A stretch of 44,785 bases of DNA from Rhodococcus zopfii NBRC 100606 = JCM 9919 (GTDB taxonomy: Bacteria; Actinomycetota; Actinomycetes; Mycobacteriales; Mycobacteriaceae), in NCBI RefSeq assembly GCF_001895025.1, contig NZ_BCXI01000054.1, positions 1-44,785 of the forward strand, given 5' to 3'. The position numbers and the translations under genes were made by a program. This document shows, one piece after another, positions 7,515-15,595 of the stretch. The notes under the pieces were generated by a model. The model saw only the letters and a program-made list of their open reading frames with translations. It had not been told where the DNA came from and made no database searches. The stretch's first letter is position 1. Each line of letters begins with the position of its first letter.

Positions 7515-10108
7515 TGGTGGACTCCTTCAACGCACTTCGCCCACTTGCAGGAACGTCGGCACGGTTCTACGACCTCAGCGCTGCCGAGCAAGCGGGCGCC
7601 GGTCCCCTACACCAGCTCCCGTTTTCGATCCGGGTACTCGTGGAGAACATCCTGCGCCACGAGGACGCACGCGCCGTGCTCGCCGACCACGTCCGCGCAC
7701 TAGCGAACGGCGAGCACGGGGCCACGATTCCGTTCACCCCAGAACGGGTGCTGCTCCAGGATGCTTCCGGAATCCCAGTCCTCGCCGACATGATCACCTT
7801 GCACGAGAGAGCGGAGCAGGACGGGATCGATCCCGCTTCGGTCTCGCCGCGACAACGCCTGGACCTGGTGGTCGACCACGCACTCGAAGTCGATGTGGCT
7901 GGCAGACCCGATGCGGCGGTGAGAAACCTTGATCTCGAGTACCACCGTCATGCGGACCGCTACCGGTTCCTGCGGTGGGCACAGTCGCGGTTCCCGACGT
8001 TGCGCGTCGTTCCGCCGGGCATCGGGATCTGCCACCAACTCAACCTCGAAGTTCTCGCCGACGTCGTCTGCGTCGGCGGCCACGAGCGCCCCGATATCGC
8101 ACGGTTCGACTCGGTCGTCGGAACCGACAGTCACACCACGATGATCAACGCGCTATCCGTCGTCGGGTGGGGTGTCGGCGGAATCGAGGCCACTGCGGCG
8201 GCGCTGGGCCAGCCCATCCTGCTGCCGGTCCCGGCCGTTGTGGGGGTGCGTCTCACCGGAACTCTGCAACCTGGAGTCCTTGCAACCGACGTCGCGCTCA
8301 CGCTCGCTTCGATGCTCCGCGACCATGGCGTGGTACAGAGCATCGTCGAATTCCACGGCCCCGGCCTGGCCGATCTGTCCGTGCCCGACCGAGGCACCAT
8401 CGCGAACATGGCTCCCGAGTACGGTGCCACGATGGCCTATTTCCCGGCCGACGAACGCACCCTCGCATATCTCGCCACCACAGGCCGGCGCGAGTCGACA
8501 CTCACGATCGCACGGGCCTACCTGACCGCGCAGAACATGTTGCACACGCCGGAGCTTTCACCGCCCAGGTATGACGAACTCCTTCACCTCGACCTCGCGG
8601 AGGTGGAGCGGACGATGGCCGGGCCATCACGACCCCACCAGACCTTCGCTGTATCCGAGCTTCCCGCCAACGCTCCGATTTCCAGATCCACCGACAGTGG
8701 CGCCCTACGAGACGGTGACGTCGTCATCGCCGCCATCACCAGCTGCACGAACACCTCCAACCCCAAGGCGATGATCGCCGCAGGACTTCTTGCCCGCAAC
8801 GCGGTCGAACGTGGCCTCACCCGGGCGCCGTGGACCAAAACCTCACTCACACCGGGCTCCCGCGAAACTGCCGACCTACTTCAATCCGCAGGACTCCAGA
8901 ATGCGCTCGACCAACTCGGATTCCACGTCACCGGGTTCGGATGCGGAACATGCATGGGAAACTCCGGCCCACTCGACGCTGGGGTCACCGAGCAAATCCA
9001 TCAGCACGCCCTCTCCGTGGCTGCCGTGCTGTCCGGAAATCGCAACTTCCCGGGGCGCGTTCACCCCGACGTCGCTCACTCCTACCTTGCGTCACCGCCG
9101 ATGGTCGTGGCCATGGCAATCGCCGGACGTACCTCGATCTCACTTCAGGACGAGCCGATCGCGACCGACCGCGATGGGAACCCTGTTCTCCTGGAAGAAA
9201 TCTGGCCGACGGACGGAGCCATCGAAGCAGTCGTCCGACGCAACGCCGAGCGCGCCCGCAACCACGTGAAACCGCTGCCACTCACGACAGCGAAATGGCA
9301 ATCTCTACCGCACCCGGTCGACGACACCTACACCTGGGACGGCGAGGCCGGCATGATCCGGCGCCCACCGTTCACCGATCCGGCACTGACGCGCCCGGTC
9401 GTCAACGGTGACATCCTCGCGGCGAGACCACTACTCGTGCTCGGTGATGGAATCACGACTGACCACATCTCACCGGTAGCACGAATACTGCCCGATTCAC
9501 CGGCCGGCCAATGGCTGACCGAGCGAGGAGTAGCACCCGACGACTTCGGCAGCTACAGCGCCCGCCGCCTCAACCACGACGTCATGCTCCGCGGCGGCTT
9601 CGCCAACCCGCGACTCGAGAACAAACTCGCTCCCGGCAAGGCCGGCCCATGGACGAGGCTGCTCCCTGACGGAGAGATCCTTCCCGTTCATGAGGCAGCC
9701 GACGTCTACGCGAACAGGGGAGTACCTACCGTGGTCGTCGCAGGGCACTGTTACGGGGCCGGATCTGCCCGGGACTGGGCAGCGAAAGTCACTCGCCTCC
9801 TTGGCATTCAAGCGGTCATCGCCCAGAGCTTCGAACGCATCCACCGCACAAATCTCGTCGCCCTGGGTGTGTTGCCAGTCGAGTGTCCACAACTGTCACC
9901 CGTCGACCTGATCGGTGACGAAGAGATCGAGATCATCGGTCTCACCGCGGGCCTCGGAGTGCGGACCCCCGTGCTGGTGAAGATTCGCGACGCGACAGGT
10001 GGTGAACGAATGTTCGATGCGCGAGCCCGAATCGACACCTCGGTCGAAGCAGAGTGGATTCGTGCCGGGGGTTTGATCGCTCATTCCCGAGGCCTCGCAG
10101 CCAAGTGA
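7511..10108 (+). CDS. Aconitase-family [4Fe-4S] hydratase (AcnA-like paralogue)
   Basis: An 865-residue AcnA-type hydro-lyase (GTG at 7511; ATG at 7514 is an alternative). The three cluster ligands are Cys412 (ITSCTNTSNP), Cys478 and Cys481 (GFGCGTCMGNSG), with the same spacing as E. coli AcnA. VVGTDSHTTMIN, GVGGIEA and PPGIGICHQ are AcnA-like. It is shorter than typical actinobacterial housekeeping AcnA (about 900-940). In the C-terminal swivel domain the usual GSSRDWAAKG reads GSARDWAAKV (Ser752-Ala753-Arg754), so one active-site serine position is Ala. Last gene of the four-gene operon. Expected role: hydration of cis-aconitate, or a related unsaturated tricarboxylate, to the hydroxy acid that is then CoA-activated. 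Confidence 0.9.
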   Translation: MMVDSFNALRPLAGTSARFYDLSAAEQAGAGPLHQLPFSIRVLVENILRHEDARAVLADHVRALANGEHGATIPFTPERVLLQDASGIPVLADMITLHERAEQDGIDPASVSPRQRLDLVVDHALEVDVAGRPDAAVRNLDLEYHRHADRYRFLRWAQSRFPTLRVVPPGIGICHQLNLEVLADVVCVGGHERPDIARFDSVVGTDSHTTMINALSVVGWGVGGIEATAAALGQPILLPVPAVVGVRLTGTLQPGVLATDVALTLASMLRDHGVVQSIVEFHGPGLADLSVPDRGTIANMAPEYGATMAYFPADERTLAYLATTGRRESTLTIARAYLTAQNMLHTPELSPPRYDELLHLDLAEVERTMAGPSRPHQTFAVSELPANAPISRSTDSGALRDGDVVIAAITSCTNTSNPKAMIAAGLLARNAVERGLTRAPWTKTSLTPGSRETADLLQSAGLQNALDQLGFHVTGFGCGTCMGNSGPLDAGVTEQIHQHALSVAAVLSGNRNFPGRVHPDVAHSYLASPPMVVAMAIAGRTSISLQDEPIATDRDGNPVLLEEIWPTDGAIEAVVRRNAERARNHVKPLPLTTAKWQSLPHPVDDTYTWDGEAGMIRRPPFTDPALTRPVVNGDILAARPLLVLGDGITTDHISPVARILPDSPAGQWLTERGVAPDDFGSYSARRLNHDVMLRGGFANPRLENKLAPGKAGPWTRLLPDGEILPVHEAADVYANRGVPTVVVAGHCYGAGSARDWAAKVTRLLGIQAVIAQSFERIHRTNLVALGVLPVECPQLSPVDLIGDEEIEIIGLTAGLGVRTPVLVKIRDATGGERMFDARARIDTSVEAEWIRAGGLIAHSRGLAAK

Positions 10109-10174
10109 TGTCCATGACCATCGTGATGTGGATCTGGCGCACTTCCCGTCTGCGCCGTGAGGCGCTGTGATTCG

Positions 10175-10500
10175 GGTGGAGGTGAGAGACCTTCACCGCT
10201 GACCTGTCGTAGCAGGTCGGTGGAGTTGAGGGCAGCCCGATCCGGGTGGTGCCGGAGAGGGCTGGAGCAGCCCTGACAACGCCGGGACGTGGCCAGTACT
10301 GCCAGATGGTGCGGGTCCGGCAAGCGAGATGAAGAGGAGTACGCGAGGAGCCAGCGTTGCCTGCGTCCCTCAATGCGCCACCTGGTCGAACCTGGCGGAG
10401 CTGGGCAGGACGCGGTGCGCAGGAACTCCTGGGTCGGTTTATGGAAGCCGGCTGGGAGGCCACGAGGAAGGTCTACGGCGTACTCGTGGCGATGCCGCAG
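10175..10500 (+). other. Strongly folded RNA-like segment, possible decayed group II intron 5' part
   Basis: Four hairpins lie within 100 bases just after the aconitase: 10175-10197 (9 pairs, loop GAGAG), 10201-10218 (GACCTG/CAGGTC), 10242-10255 (CCGG/CCGG) and 10259-10273 (GGGCTG/CAGCCC). No convincing protein frame covers the stretch to about 10500. Dense short hairpins followed by weakly coding DNA fit the 5' domains of a group II intron whose reverse-transcriptase gene has been lost, but I see no intact domain V/VI or RT, so the identity is a guess. The folding itself is seen directly. Confidence 0.3.
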
Positions 10501-10515
10501 GGACACATCTGCGCG

Positions 10516-11046
10516 TCACAGTCGTGTTTCACCGCCGCGGAGACCGCGGAGCTGTGCCGTTCGAGAGGGCTTTCGCTCGGGGGTGAAATTCGTCGTCGGG
10601 CCCGCGTCACCGAAGCGCCCGATAGCCCCGGCACGTTGGGCGGCGGCGGTCGCCGGGAGTTCCTCCTCCACGTTGCCGCCGTCGGAGCCGTGCCAGGTGC
10701 CGGCCTTCTTCACGCCCTTGACTCGCCGGGCGGCGTCGGCGGGCGGAGATCCGCAGGGTGCCGATGAGGAAGTCGCCGGCAGCCGAGACGGGCCGGGATC
10801 ATCCGTTCGGTGGTTTCGACGATCAGCCGGTGCCCGACCGCAGTGGTCTTGCGCAGGGATGTTTCCAGGCGTTGCAGGACCTCGACGATGTCGTCGTTCG
10901 GCAAATTCTCGAGCCGGCCGGTTCGGGGATCGCCCAGAGTCCTTGGCCCGGGGAAGGCTGTGACAGGGTCACCTGGCCGGAAACAGCACCAGCGGCGGTC
11001 GCCGCCGCCTGCGCCGATCATCGAACGGTAGGAGCCCTGCCGGAAA
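10516..11046 (-). pseudogene. Decayed coding remnant, family not recognised
   Basis: Two leftward fragments in different frames have a protein-like look: one around 10995-10800 (...LENLPNDDIVEVLQRLETSL..., ...TAVGHRLIVETTERMI...) and one at 10713-10516 (...GTWHGSDGGNVEEELPATA...). Neither has a ribosome site or full domain and they are out of frame with each other. Together with the folded segment to the left this makes about 1 kb between operons without an intact gene. A transposase or other mobile-element relic is possible but not demonstrated. Confidence 0.2.
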
Positions 11047-11155
11047 CATGACCCGGGTTTCCGAACACGTTCGAATCCCTCAGAGGCGTCTGTATGAAGT
11101 TCCACTCACGGGGGTAGCCGCAGCGGTACGTTTCCTCGCAAGGAGAGGAGTCGGG

Positions 11156-12655
11156 ATGACTCAGGTCGGCGACGCACGGGGGAGCGGACTGTTCCGCACC
11201 AAATCGGTCGAGCAATCCATTCGTGACACCGACGAACCGGATTCGAAGCTACGCAAGGACCTCACCGCGTGGGACCTGATCGTCTTCGGTGTCGCCGTCG
11301 TCATCGGTGCCGGCATCTTCACGTTGACGGCCCGTACCGCCGGCAACGTCGCGGGCCCGTCGGTGTCGCTCGCGTTCGTCTTCGCCGCGATCGCGTGTGC
11401 CCTCGCTGCCCTGTGCTACGCCGAGTTCGCGTCGACCGTGCCGGTTGCCGGTAGCGCCTACACGTACTCGTTCGCGACGTTCGGTGAATTCGTCGCCTGG
11501 ATCATCGGCTGGGACCTCATCCTCGAGTTCGCGCTGGCCGCCGCGGTCGTCGCCAAGGGCTGGTCGCTGTACCTCGGTGAGGTGATGGGCGGTCTGTCGT
11601 CGTCGTTCATGCTCGGATCGGTGAAGGTCGACTGGGGTGCCGTCCTCATCACCGTGGTGATCGGCGTGCTCATCGCGACGGGAACGAAGCTCTCGTCGCG
11701 GGTGTCGCTGGTGATCACCTCCATCAAGATTGCGGTCGTGGTGTTCGTCGTCGTCCTCGGCGCGTTCTATATCAAGGCCGAGAACTATTCGCCGTTCATC
11801 CCGCCCGCGGAGGTCGGCGAGACCGGTGAGGGTGTGCATCAGTCGCTGTTCTCGTTCTTCACCGGTGCCGGTGGCGACACGTTCGGGTGGTACGGACTGC
11901 TGGCCGCGGCCAGCCTGGTGTTCTTCGCGTTCATCGGGTTCGACGTGGTCGCCACGACCGCGGAGGAGACCCGCCACCCGCAGAAGGCGGTACCGATCGG
12001 CATCCTCGGCTCGCTCGCGATCGTTACCGTGCTGTACGTCGCGGTCAGCCTCGTCCTCACCGGCATGGTGAACTACACCGACCTCGCCGGGGACGAGTCG
12101 ACCCTGGCCACGGCGTTCGCGCTGAACGGCATGGACTGGGCGAAGAACCTGATCTCGATCGGTGCTCTGGCCGGCCTGACCACCGTCGTCATGGTGCTCA
12201 TGCTGGGTCAGACGCGCGTGTTGTTCGCGATGGCCCGCGACGGCCTGATGCCGAAGCGTCTCTCGCATACCGGTCGTCGCGGCACCCCGGTGCGCACGAC
12301 GGTGGTGGTGACCGTGGTCGTCGCGGTTCTCGCCGGTTTCATTCCGCTGGGCACCCTGGAAGAAATGGTGAACATCGGCACGCTGTTCGCGTTCGTCCTG
12401 GTGTCGCTCGGGGTGATCGTGCTGCGGCGCATGCGTCCGGATCTCGAGCGCGGTTTCCGGGTGCCTCTCGTTCCGTTCGTGCCGATCCTCGCGGTGATCG
12501 CGTGCCTGTGGCTGATGATCAATCTGTCGGTGGAGACGTGGCTGCGGTTCGTGGTGTGGATGGCCCTCGGTGTCGTCGTCTACTTCACCTACAGCCGCCG
12601 GCATTCGGTGCTGGCGAAACAGACCCTGCCCGAAACACCGACGTCGTCGCCTTGA
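11156..12655 (+). CDS. APC-superfamily amino acid permease (cationic amino acid transporter-like)
   Basis: A 499-residue integral membrane carrier with about 12-14 hydrophobic segments. The start at 11156 is set by AGGAGAGGAG 6-8 bases upstream; the upstream frame extension has no site. The first helix carries the family motif VIGAGIFTLTARTAG (compare GxxIGxGIF of APC carriers), and helix 6-7 has FFAFIGFDVVATTAEETRHPQKAVPIGI, the signature of CAT-type permeases. It probably imports an amino acid or polyamine by proton symport. It stands alone between the degenerate region and the small unknown genes. Confidence 0.9.
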   Translation: MTQVGDARGSGLFRTKSVEQSIRDTDEPDSKLRKDLTAWDLIVFGVAVVIGAGIFTLTARTAGNVAGPSVSLAFVFAAIACALAALCYAEFASTVPVAGSAYTYSFATFGEFVAWIIGWDLILEFALAAAVVAKGWSLYLGEVMGGLSSSFMLGSVKVDWGAVLITVVIGVLIATGTKLSSRVSLVITSIKIAVVVFVVVLGAFYIKAENYSPFIPPAEVGETGEGVHQSLFSFFTGAGGDTFGWYGLLAAASLVFFAFIGFDVVATTAEETRHPQKAVPIGILGSLAIVTVLYVAVSLVLTGMVNYTDLAGDESTLATAFALNGMDWAKNLISIGALAGLTTVVMVLMLGQTRVLFAMARDGLMPKRLSHTGRRGTPVRTTVVVTVVVAVLAGFIPLGTLEEMVNIGTLFAFVLVSLGVIVLRRMRPDLERGFRVPLVPFVPILAVIACLWLMINLSVETWLRFVVWMALGVVVYFTYSRRHSVLAKQTLPETPTSSP

Positions 12656-12718
12656 CGGGAACGGGCGGGCCGACGGGGCGAATCGAATATTCTTGACGCA
12701 TCCGACCGGAGGCCCACC

Positions 12719-13033
12719 ATGCCGCAGCGTCTGAGAATCGACCGGGGTTTCACCATCGGGGCGGGCGCCGTCCAATGCTGGACATGGAACTGGCACGGCG
12801 AACCCGACGCCGATCGCGGGCCCGTCCTGTTCGTCGCGGACCCGAAGGACGTCCCGCCCCAGCGGGTGGTGCTGGTGACCTACGACATCGCCAAGTGCCG
12901 CGCCGGACCCAACGAGCCGCATCCGTCGGAAGTGTTCTACGAGTTCAAGATCCGCAACGACAGCAACATCACCGTGGCGTTCCGGCTGGAGATCGTGCTG
13001 CTCGACGACCTTCCGGTCCGCGACACGGCATGA
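12719..13033 (+). CDS. Small conserved-looking protein of unknown function
   Basis: A 104-residue soluble protein, beginning MPQRLRIDRGF, Trp-rich near residues 20-27 (CWTWNWHG) and predicted mostly beta (alternating hydrophobics, KIRNDSNITVAFRLEIVLLD at the C-terminus). No domain is recognised. Its stop overlaps the start of the next small gene by 4 bases (ATGA), which supports it being real and co-translated. Confidence 0.65.
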   Translation: MPQRLRIDRGFTIGAGAVQCWTWNWHGEPDADRGPVLFVADPKDVPPQRVVLVTYDIAKCRAGPNEPHPSEVFYEFKIRNDSNITVAFRLEIVLLDDLPVRDTA

Positions 13034-13263
13034 CGAACGGGAGCGCCGTGAAAATCACCGTCATCGTCGGACCGCAAGGGCAGGTCGTCGGGACGGCTCA
13101 CCACATCGACGGCGAGGAGGGTTCCGGCACCGGTGGTCCGATCGCCGGTCCCGGCCAGTCGGTCCTCGTCCTCGACGTGCCCGCCCACGTCGAGGACGTC
13201 GATAATGTCGACGAGCTGTACCGGGCGCTCGAACGCATCATCCGGTCCGGTACACCGAAGTAA
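13030..13263 (+). CDS. Small protein of unknown function
   Basis: A 77-residue frame starting ATG at 13030, inside the preceding stop, with a possible alternative GTG at 13048. The sequence runs KITVIVGPQGQVVGTAHH then a Gly-rich stretch and a C-terminal helix with DELYRALERIIRSG. Coupling to the upstream gene and a clean stop 40 bases before the YceI gene support it. Family not recognised. Confidence 0.6.
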   Translation: MTNGSAVKITVIVGPQGQVVGTAHHIDGEEGSGTGGPIAGPGQSVLVLDVPAHVEDVDNVDELYRALERIIRSGTPK

Positions 13264-13302
13264 TCCACCCGCGGGACCGACGCCGCAATTAGGGTCGTGG
13301 CC

Positions 13303-13989
13303 ATGCGCAAGCTCTGGTGGTCCCTTGCGGCGGTCGTGGTGATCGTGGTGTTCGGATTCTTCGTCGCGCCGTGGGTGTACGGGACGTTCATCGCGGAGGA
13401 CGACGCCCCCGCCGCGTCGGTGTCCGTGTCCGGCGCGCAGGCCGCGACCGGTGACCTGGCGGGTGCATGGACGATCACGCCCGGCTCGTCGACCAATCGC
13501 ACCGCCGCCGGATACACCGTCCACGAAGTTCTGCGCGGCGCCGACGTCACCGTCGTGGGCAGCACCGACCAGGTCGCCGGGTCCGCGACGATCGAGGCCG
13601 ACAAGCTCACCGCCGCCGACGTATCCGTGCAGGTCGCCGCGATCACCACCGACAGTTCGCAGCGCGACGGCCAGTTCCGGGGCCGGGTCATGGACACCGA
13701 TGCCTACCCGACGGCCACATTCGTCCTCGCGGATCCGGTGGACCTGTCCGCGCTGCCCACCGACGGTACGACCGCGACCCTGCCGGTCACCGGAACGCTC
13801 ACGCTGAAGGACCGGTCGCTGCCGGTGACCGTCGACGTCGAGGTGCTGCGCTCGGGAGCCGAGCTCGTGGCATCGGGCAGTGTCCCGGTGACCTGGTCGG
13901 ATTTCGGGGTCGAGCCCCCGAGCCTCGGGTTCGTCACCGTCGACGATCGCGGCAGCGTGGACTTCCTGGTCAGCTTCGTGAAGCGCTGA
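13303..13989 (+). CDS. YceI-family protein, membrane-anchored
   Basis: A 228-residue protein with one N-terminal transmembrane segment (about residues 6-28, LWWSLAAVVVIVVFGFFVAPW) and an extracytoplasmic YceI lipocalin-like domain (about 45-228). The domain shows the usual start (LAGAWTITPGSS), the FRGRVMDTDAYPTATFVL strand pair and the TGTLTLKDRSLPVTVDVE pair. YceI domains bind long isoprenoid-type lipids in their barrel; the ligand here is unknown. The ATG at 13303 has AGGG 8 bases upstream, so it is preferred over GTG 13297. Its 3' end overlaps the convergent sterol-desaturase gene by 20 bases. Confidence 0.88.
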   Translation: MRKLWWSLAAVVVIVVFGFFVAPWVYGTFIAEDDAPAASVSVSGAQAATGDLAGAWTITPGSSTNRTAAGYTVHEVLRGADVTVVGSTDQVAGSATIEADKLTAADVSVQVAAITTDSSQRDGQFRGRVMDTDAYPTATFVLADPVDLSALPTDGTTATLPVTGTLTLKDRSLPVTVDVEVLRSGAELVASGSVPVTWSDFGVEPPSLGFVTVDDRGSVDFLVSFVKR

Positions 13990-14902
13990 CCGTCGCGGAT
14001 CGGTCGGGTACCCAACCGGGCGGCCCGAACGTGTAGCCGAGCTTGTCGCGCCACGACGCCGCGGACCGCCAGTCCCGCGCGATCGCCCGGTACTCGTGGG
14101 TCTGCAGATCCCAGATGTTGTAGGTGCCCACGGGCTTGGTGAGCCCGTAGGTGGGCCGGTGGGTTTCGGCCCGGAACGTGCCGAACATGCGGTCCCACAC
14201 GATGAACATGCCCGCGTAGTTGCGGTCCAGGTAGTCGGGATCGCACCCGTGGTGCACCCGGTGGTGCGACGGCGTATTGAACACGAACTCGATCGGCCGC
14301 GGGAGCGTCCCCACCCGCTCGGTGTGGACGAAGAACTGGTACACGAGGTTGACGGAGAACCCGACGAACACCATCCATGGGGGAATTCCGATCAGCGGCA
14401 ACGGGATCCACATGAGGATCTCGCCGCTGTTGTTCCACTTCTGGCGCAGCGCGGTCGCGAAGTTGAAGTACTCGCTCGAGTGATGCGCCTGGTGGGTCGC
14501 CCACACGATCCGGACCCGGTGCGCGATGCGGTGATACCAGTAGAACAGCAGGTCGACGCCGACGAGCAGGATCACCCACGTGTACCAGGCGTCGGCGGGC
14601 AGGTGCCACGGCGCCAGGTACACCCAGATCGCCGCGTAGCCGACGAGCGCAAGGATCTTCCACATCGCGCTGGTCGCGATGGACACCAGTCCCATCGAGA
14701 TGCTCGCGCGCGCGTCGCGGGCCTCGTAGCCGCCGCGCGGCGGCCGGGCCCTGCCGTCCGGGCCGGGTTCGACGTGTTCGAGCGCGCGGGCGGCGGTCCA
14801 TTCCAGGATCAGGAAGAGCAGGAATGCCGGGATCGCGAGCGCCACCGGATCCTGTAGTGGTTCGAGCAGCGAACCCCACGAGTGGAGCAGGGTCTCCCAC
14901 AT
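13970..14902 (-). CDS. Sterol desaturase / fatty acid hydroxylase family membrane di-iron enzyme
   Basis: A 310-residue integral membrane protein of the fatty acid hydroxylase superfamily. The eight-plus histidine metal ligands are in HRIAHR, HQAHHS and HHRVHHG, with three to four transmembrane helices before and between them. It should introduce a hydroxyl or double bond into a lipid using oxygen. The start at 14902 (MWETLL) follows GGAGG by 5 bases; an ATG 30 bases upstream at 14932 has no site. It is divergent from an Rrf2 regulator. The lipid substrate cannot be read; homologues are often annotated as alkylglycerol monooxygenase or C-5 desaturase. Confidence 0.9.
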   Translation of the reverse strand: MWETLLHSWGSLLEPLQDPVALAIPAFLLFLILEWTAARALEHVEPGPDGRARPPRGGYEARDARASISMGLVSIATSAMWKILALVGYAAIWVYLAPWHLPADAWYTWVILLVGVDLLFYWYHRIAHRVRIVWATHQAHHSSEYFNFATALRQKWNNSGEILMWIPLPLIGIPPWMVFVGFSVNLVYQFFVHTERVGTLPRPIEFVFNTPSHHRVHHGCDPDYLDRNYAGMFIVWDRMFGTFRAETHRPTYGLTKPVGTYNIWDLQTHEYRAIARDWRSAASWRDKLGYTFGPPGWVPDRSATVSASRS

Positions 14903-14951
14903 GTCGTCCTCCGAATTTCGCGCGGCAGACATTCAATCTACCGAAATGTGT

Positions 14952-14977
14952 CCAGGGTCACTCCATGTGGTTCCTGG
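14952..14977. promoter_or_regulatory. Inverted repeat in the desaturase/Rrf2 divergent region
   Basis: CCAGG (14952-14956) and CCTGG (14973-14977) form an inverted repeat centred in the 144-base divergent intergenic region, with CATACT just after it as a possible -10 for the Rrf2 gene. It is a candidate operator for the Rrf2 protein. Five-base arms are weak evidence. Confidence 0.25.
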
Positions 14978-15046
14978 CATACTTTCCCCCTGGTTCGATA
15001 GGAAATCGGGTGGGCGCCCGAGACGAGTACGGCGAGGGGGACGGCA

Positions 15047-15508
15047 GTGCACATCACCGCGAGGGTGGATTACGCCGTGCGCACGCTGCTCGAGTTGGCG
15101 GCCGCGGGCGACGCCCCGGCCAAGGCCGAGGGGCTGGCGAAGTCGCAGCAGATCCCGCACAAGTTCCTCGAAGCAGTGCTGGCCGATCTGCGACGCGGCG
15201 GCCTGGTGCGCAGTCGTCGCGGGCCGGAGGGCGGCTACTGGCTCGCCCGCCCGGCCGACGAGATCTCCATCGCGGACATCATCCGCACCGTCGAGGGCCC
15301 GCTGGCCTCGGTGCGCGGGGAGCGGCCCGAGGACGTGGCCTACACCGGTCCGGCGCGGCGGTTGCGGGATGTGTGGGTCGCGGTCCGGGTGAACCTGCGC
15401 GCGGTCCTCGAGGAGGTCACGCTCGCCGACGTCGTCGACGACGACCTGCCCGCGTTCGTCGCCGATCTCATCGCCGATCCGGGAGCGTGGACGCGCCGCG
15501 AGGTGTGA
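15047..15508 (+). CDS. Rrf2-family transcriptional regulator (no Fe-S cysteines)
   Basis: A 153-residue Rrf2 protein, GTG start at 15047 with GAGGGGG upstream. The winged helix-turn-helix is clear: HITARVDYAVRTLLELA, the recognition helix region IPHKFLEAVLADLRRGGLV and the wing RRGPEGGYWLARP. Unlike IscR and NsrR it has no cysteines in the segment around residues 85-110 that would bind an iron-sulfur cluster, so it must sense something else or use another mode. It is divergent from the sterol-desaturase-family gene, which it may control. Confidence 0.9.
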   Translation: MHITARVDYAVRTLLELAAAGDAPAKAEGLAKSQQIPHKFLEAVLADLRRGGLVRSRRGPEGGYWLARPADEISIADIIRTVEGPLASVRGERPEDVAYTGPARRLRDVWVAVRVNLRAVLEEVTLADVVDDDLPAFVADLIADPGAWTRREV

Positions 15509-15562
15509 GCCGCATCACCGCTGCTCGGCGAGTGTGGCCAAGCGCATAAATCTGCACAGCTC

Positions 15563-15584
15563 TGCAAAGTTACAGACTTCTGCA
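15563..15584. promoter_or_regulatory. Candidate TetR operator
   Basis: TGCAAAGT (15563-15570) and ACTTCTGCA (15576-15584) form a near-perfect inverted repeat 11 bases ahead of the TetR start, and a further TCTGCA lies at 15551. Autoregulatory operators of TetR proteins are usually placed this way. Seen directly; the function is inferred. Confidence 0.4.
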
Positions 15585-15595
15585 AGTTCGGTACC

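Noticed and set aside
11062..11073. CGAAC-AC-GTTCG inverted repeat, resembling an actinobacterial SOS box
   Set aside because: LexA boxes have the arms four bases apart; here the spacer is two, and the downstream gene is a permease.
11249..12922. Leftward 557-codon frame over the amino acid permease
   Set aside because: It is His/Arg/Asp-rich shadow coding opposite a clear membrane transporter.
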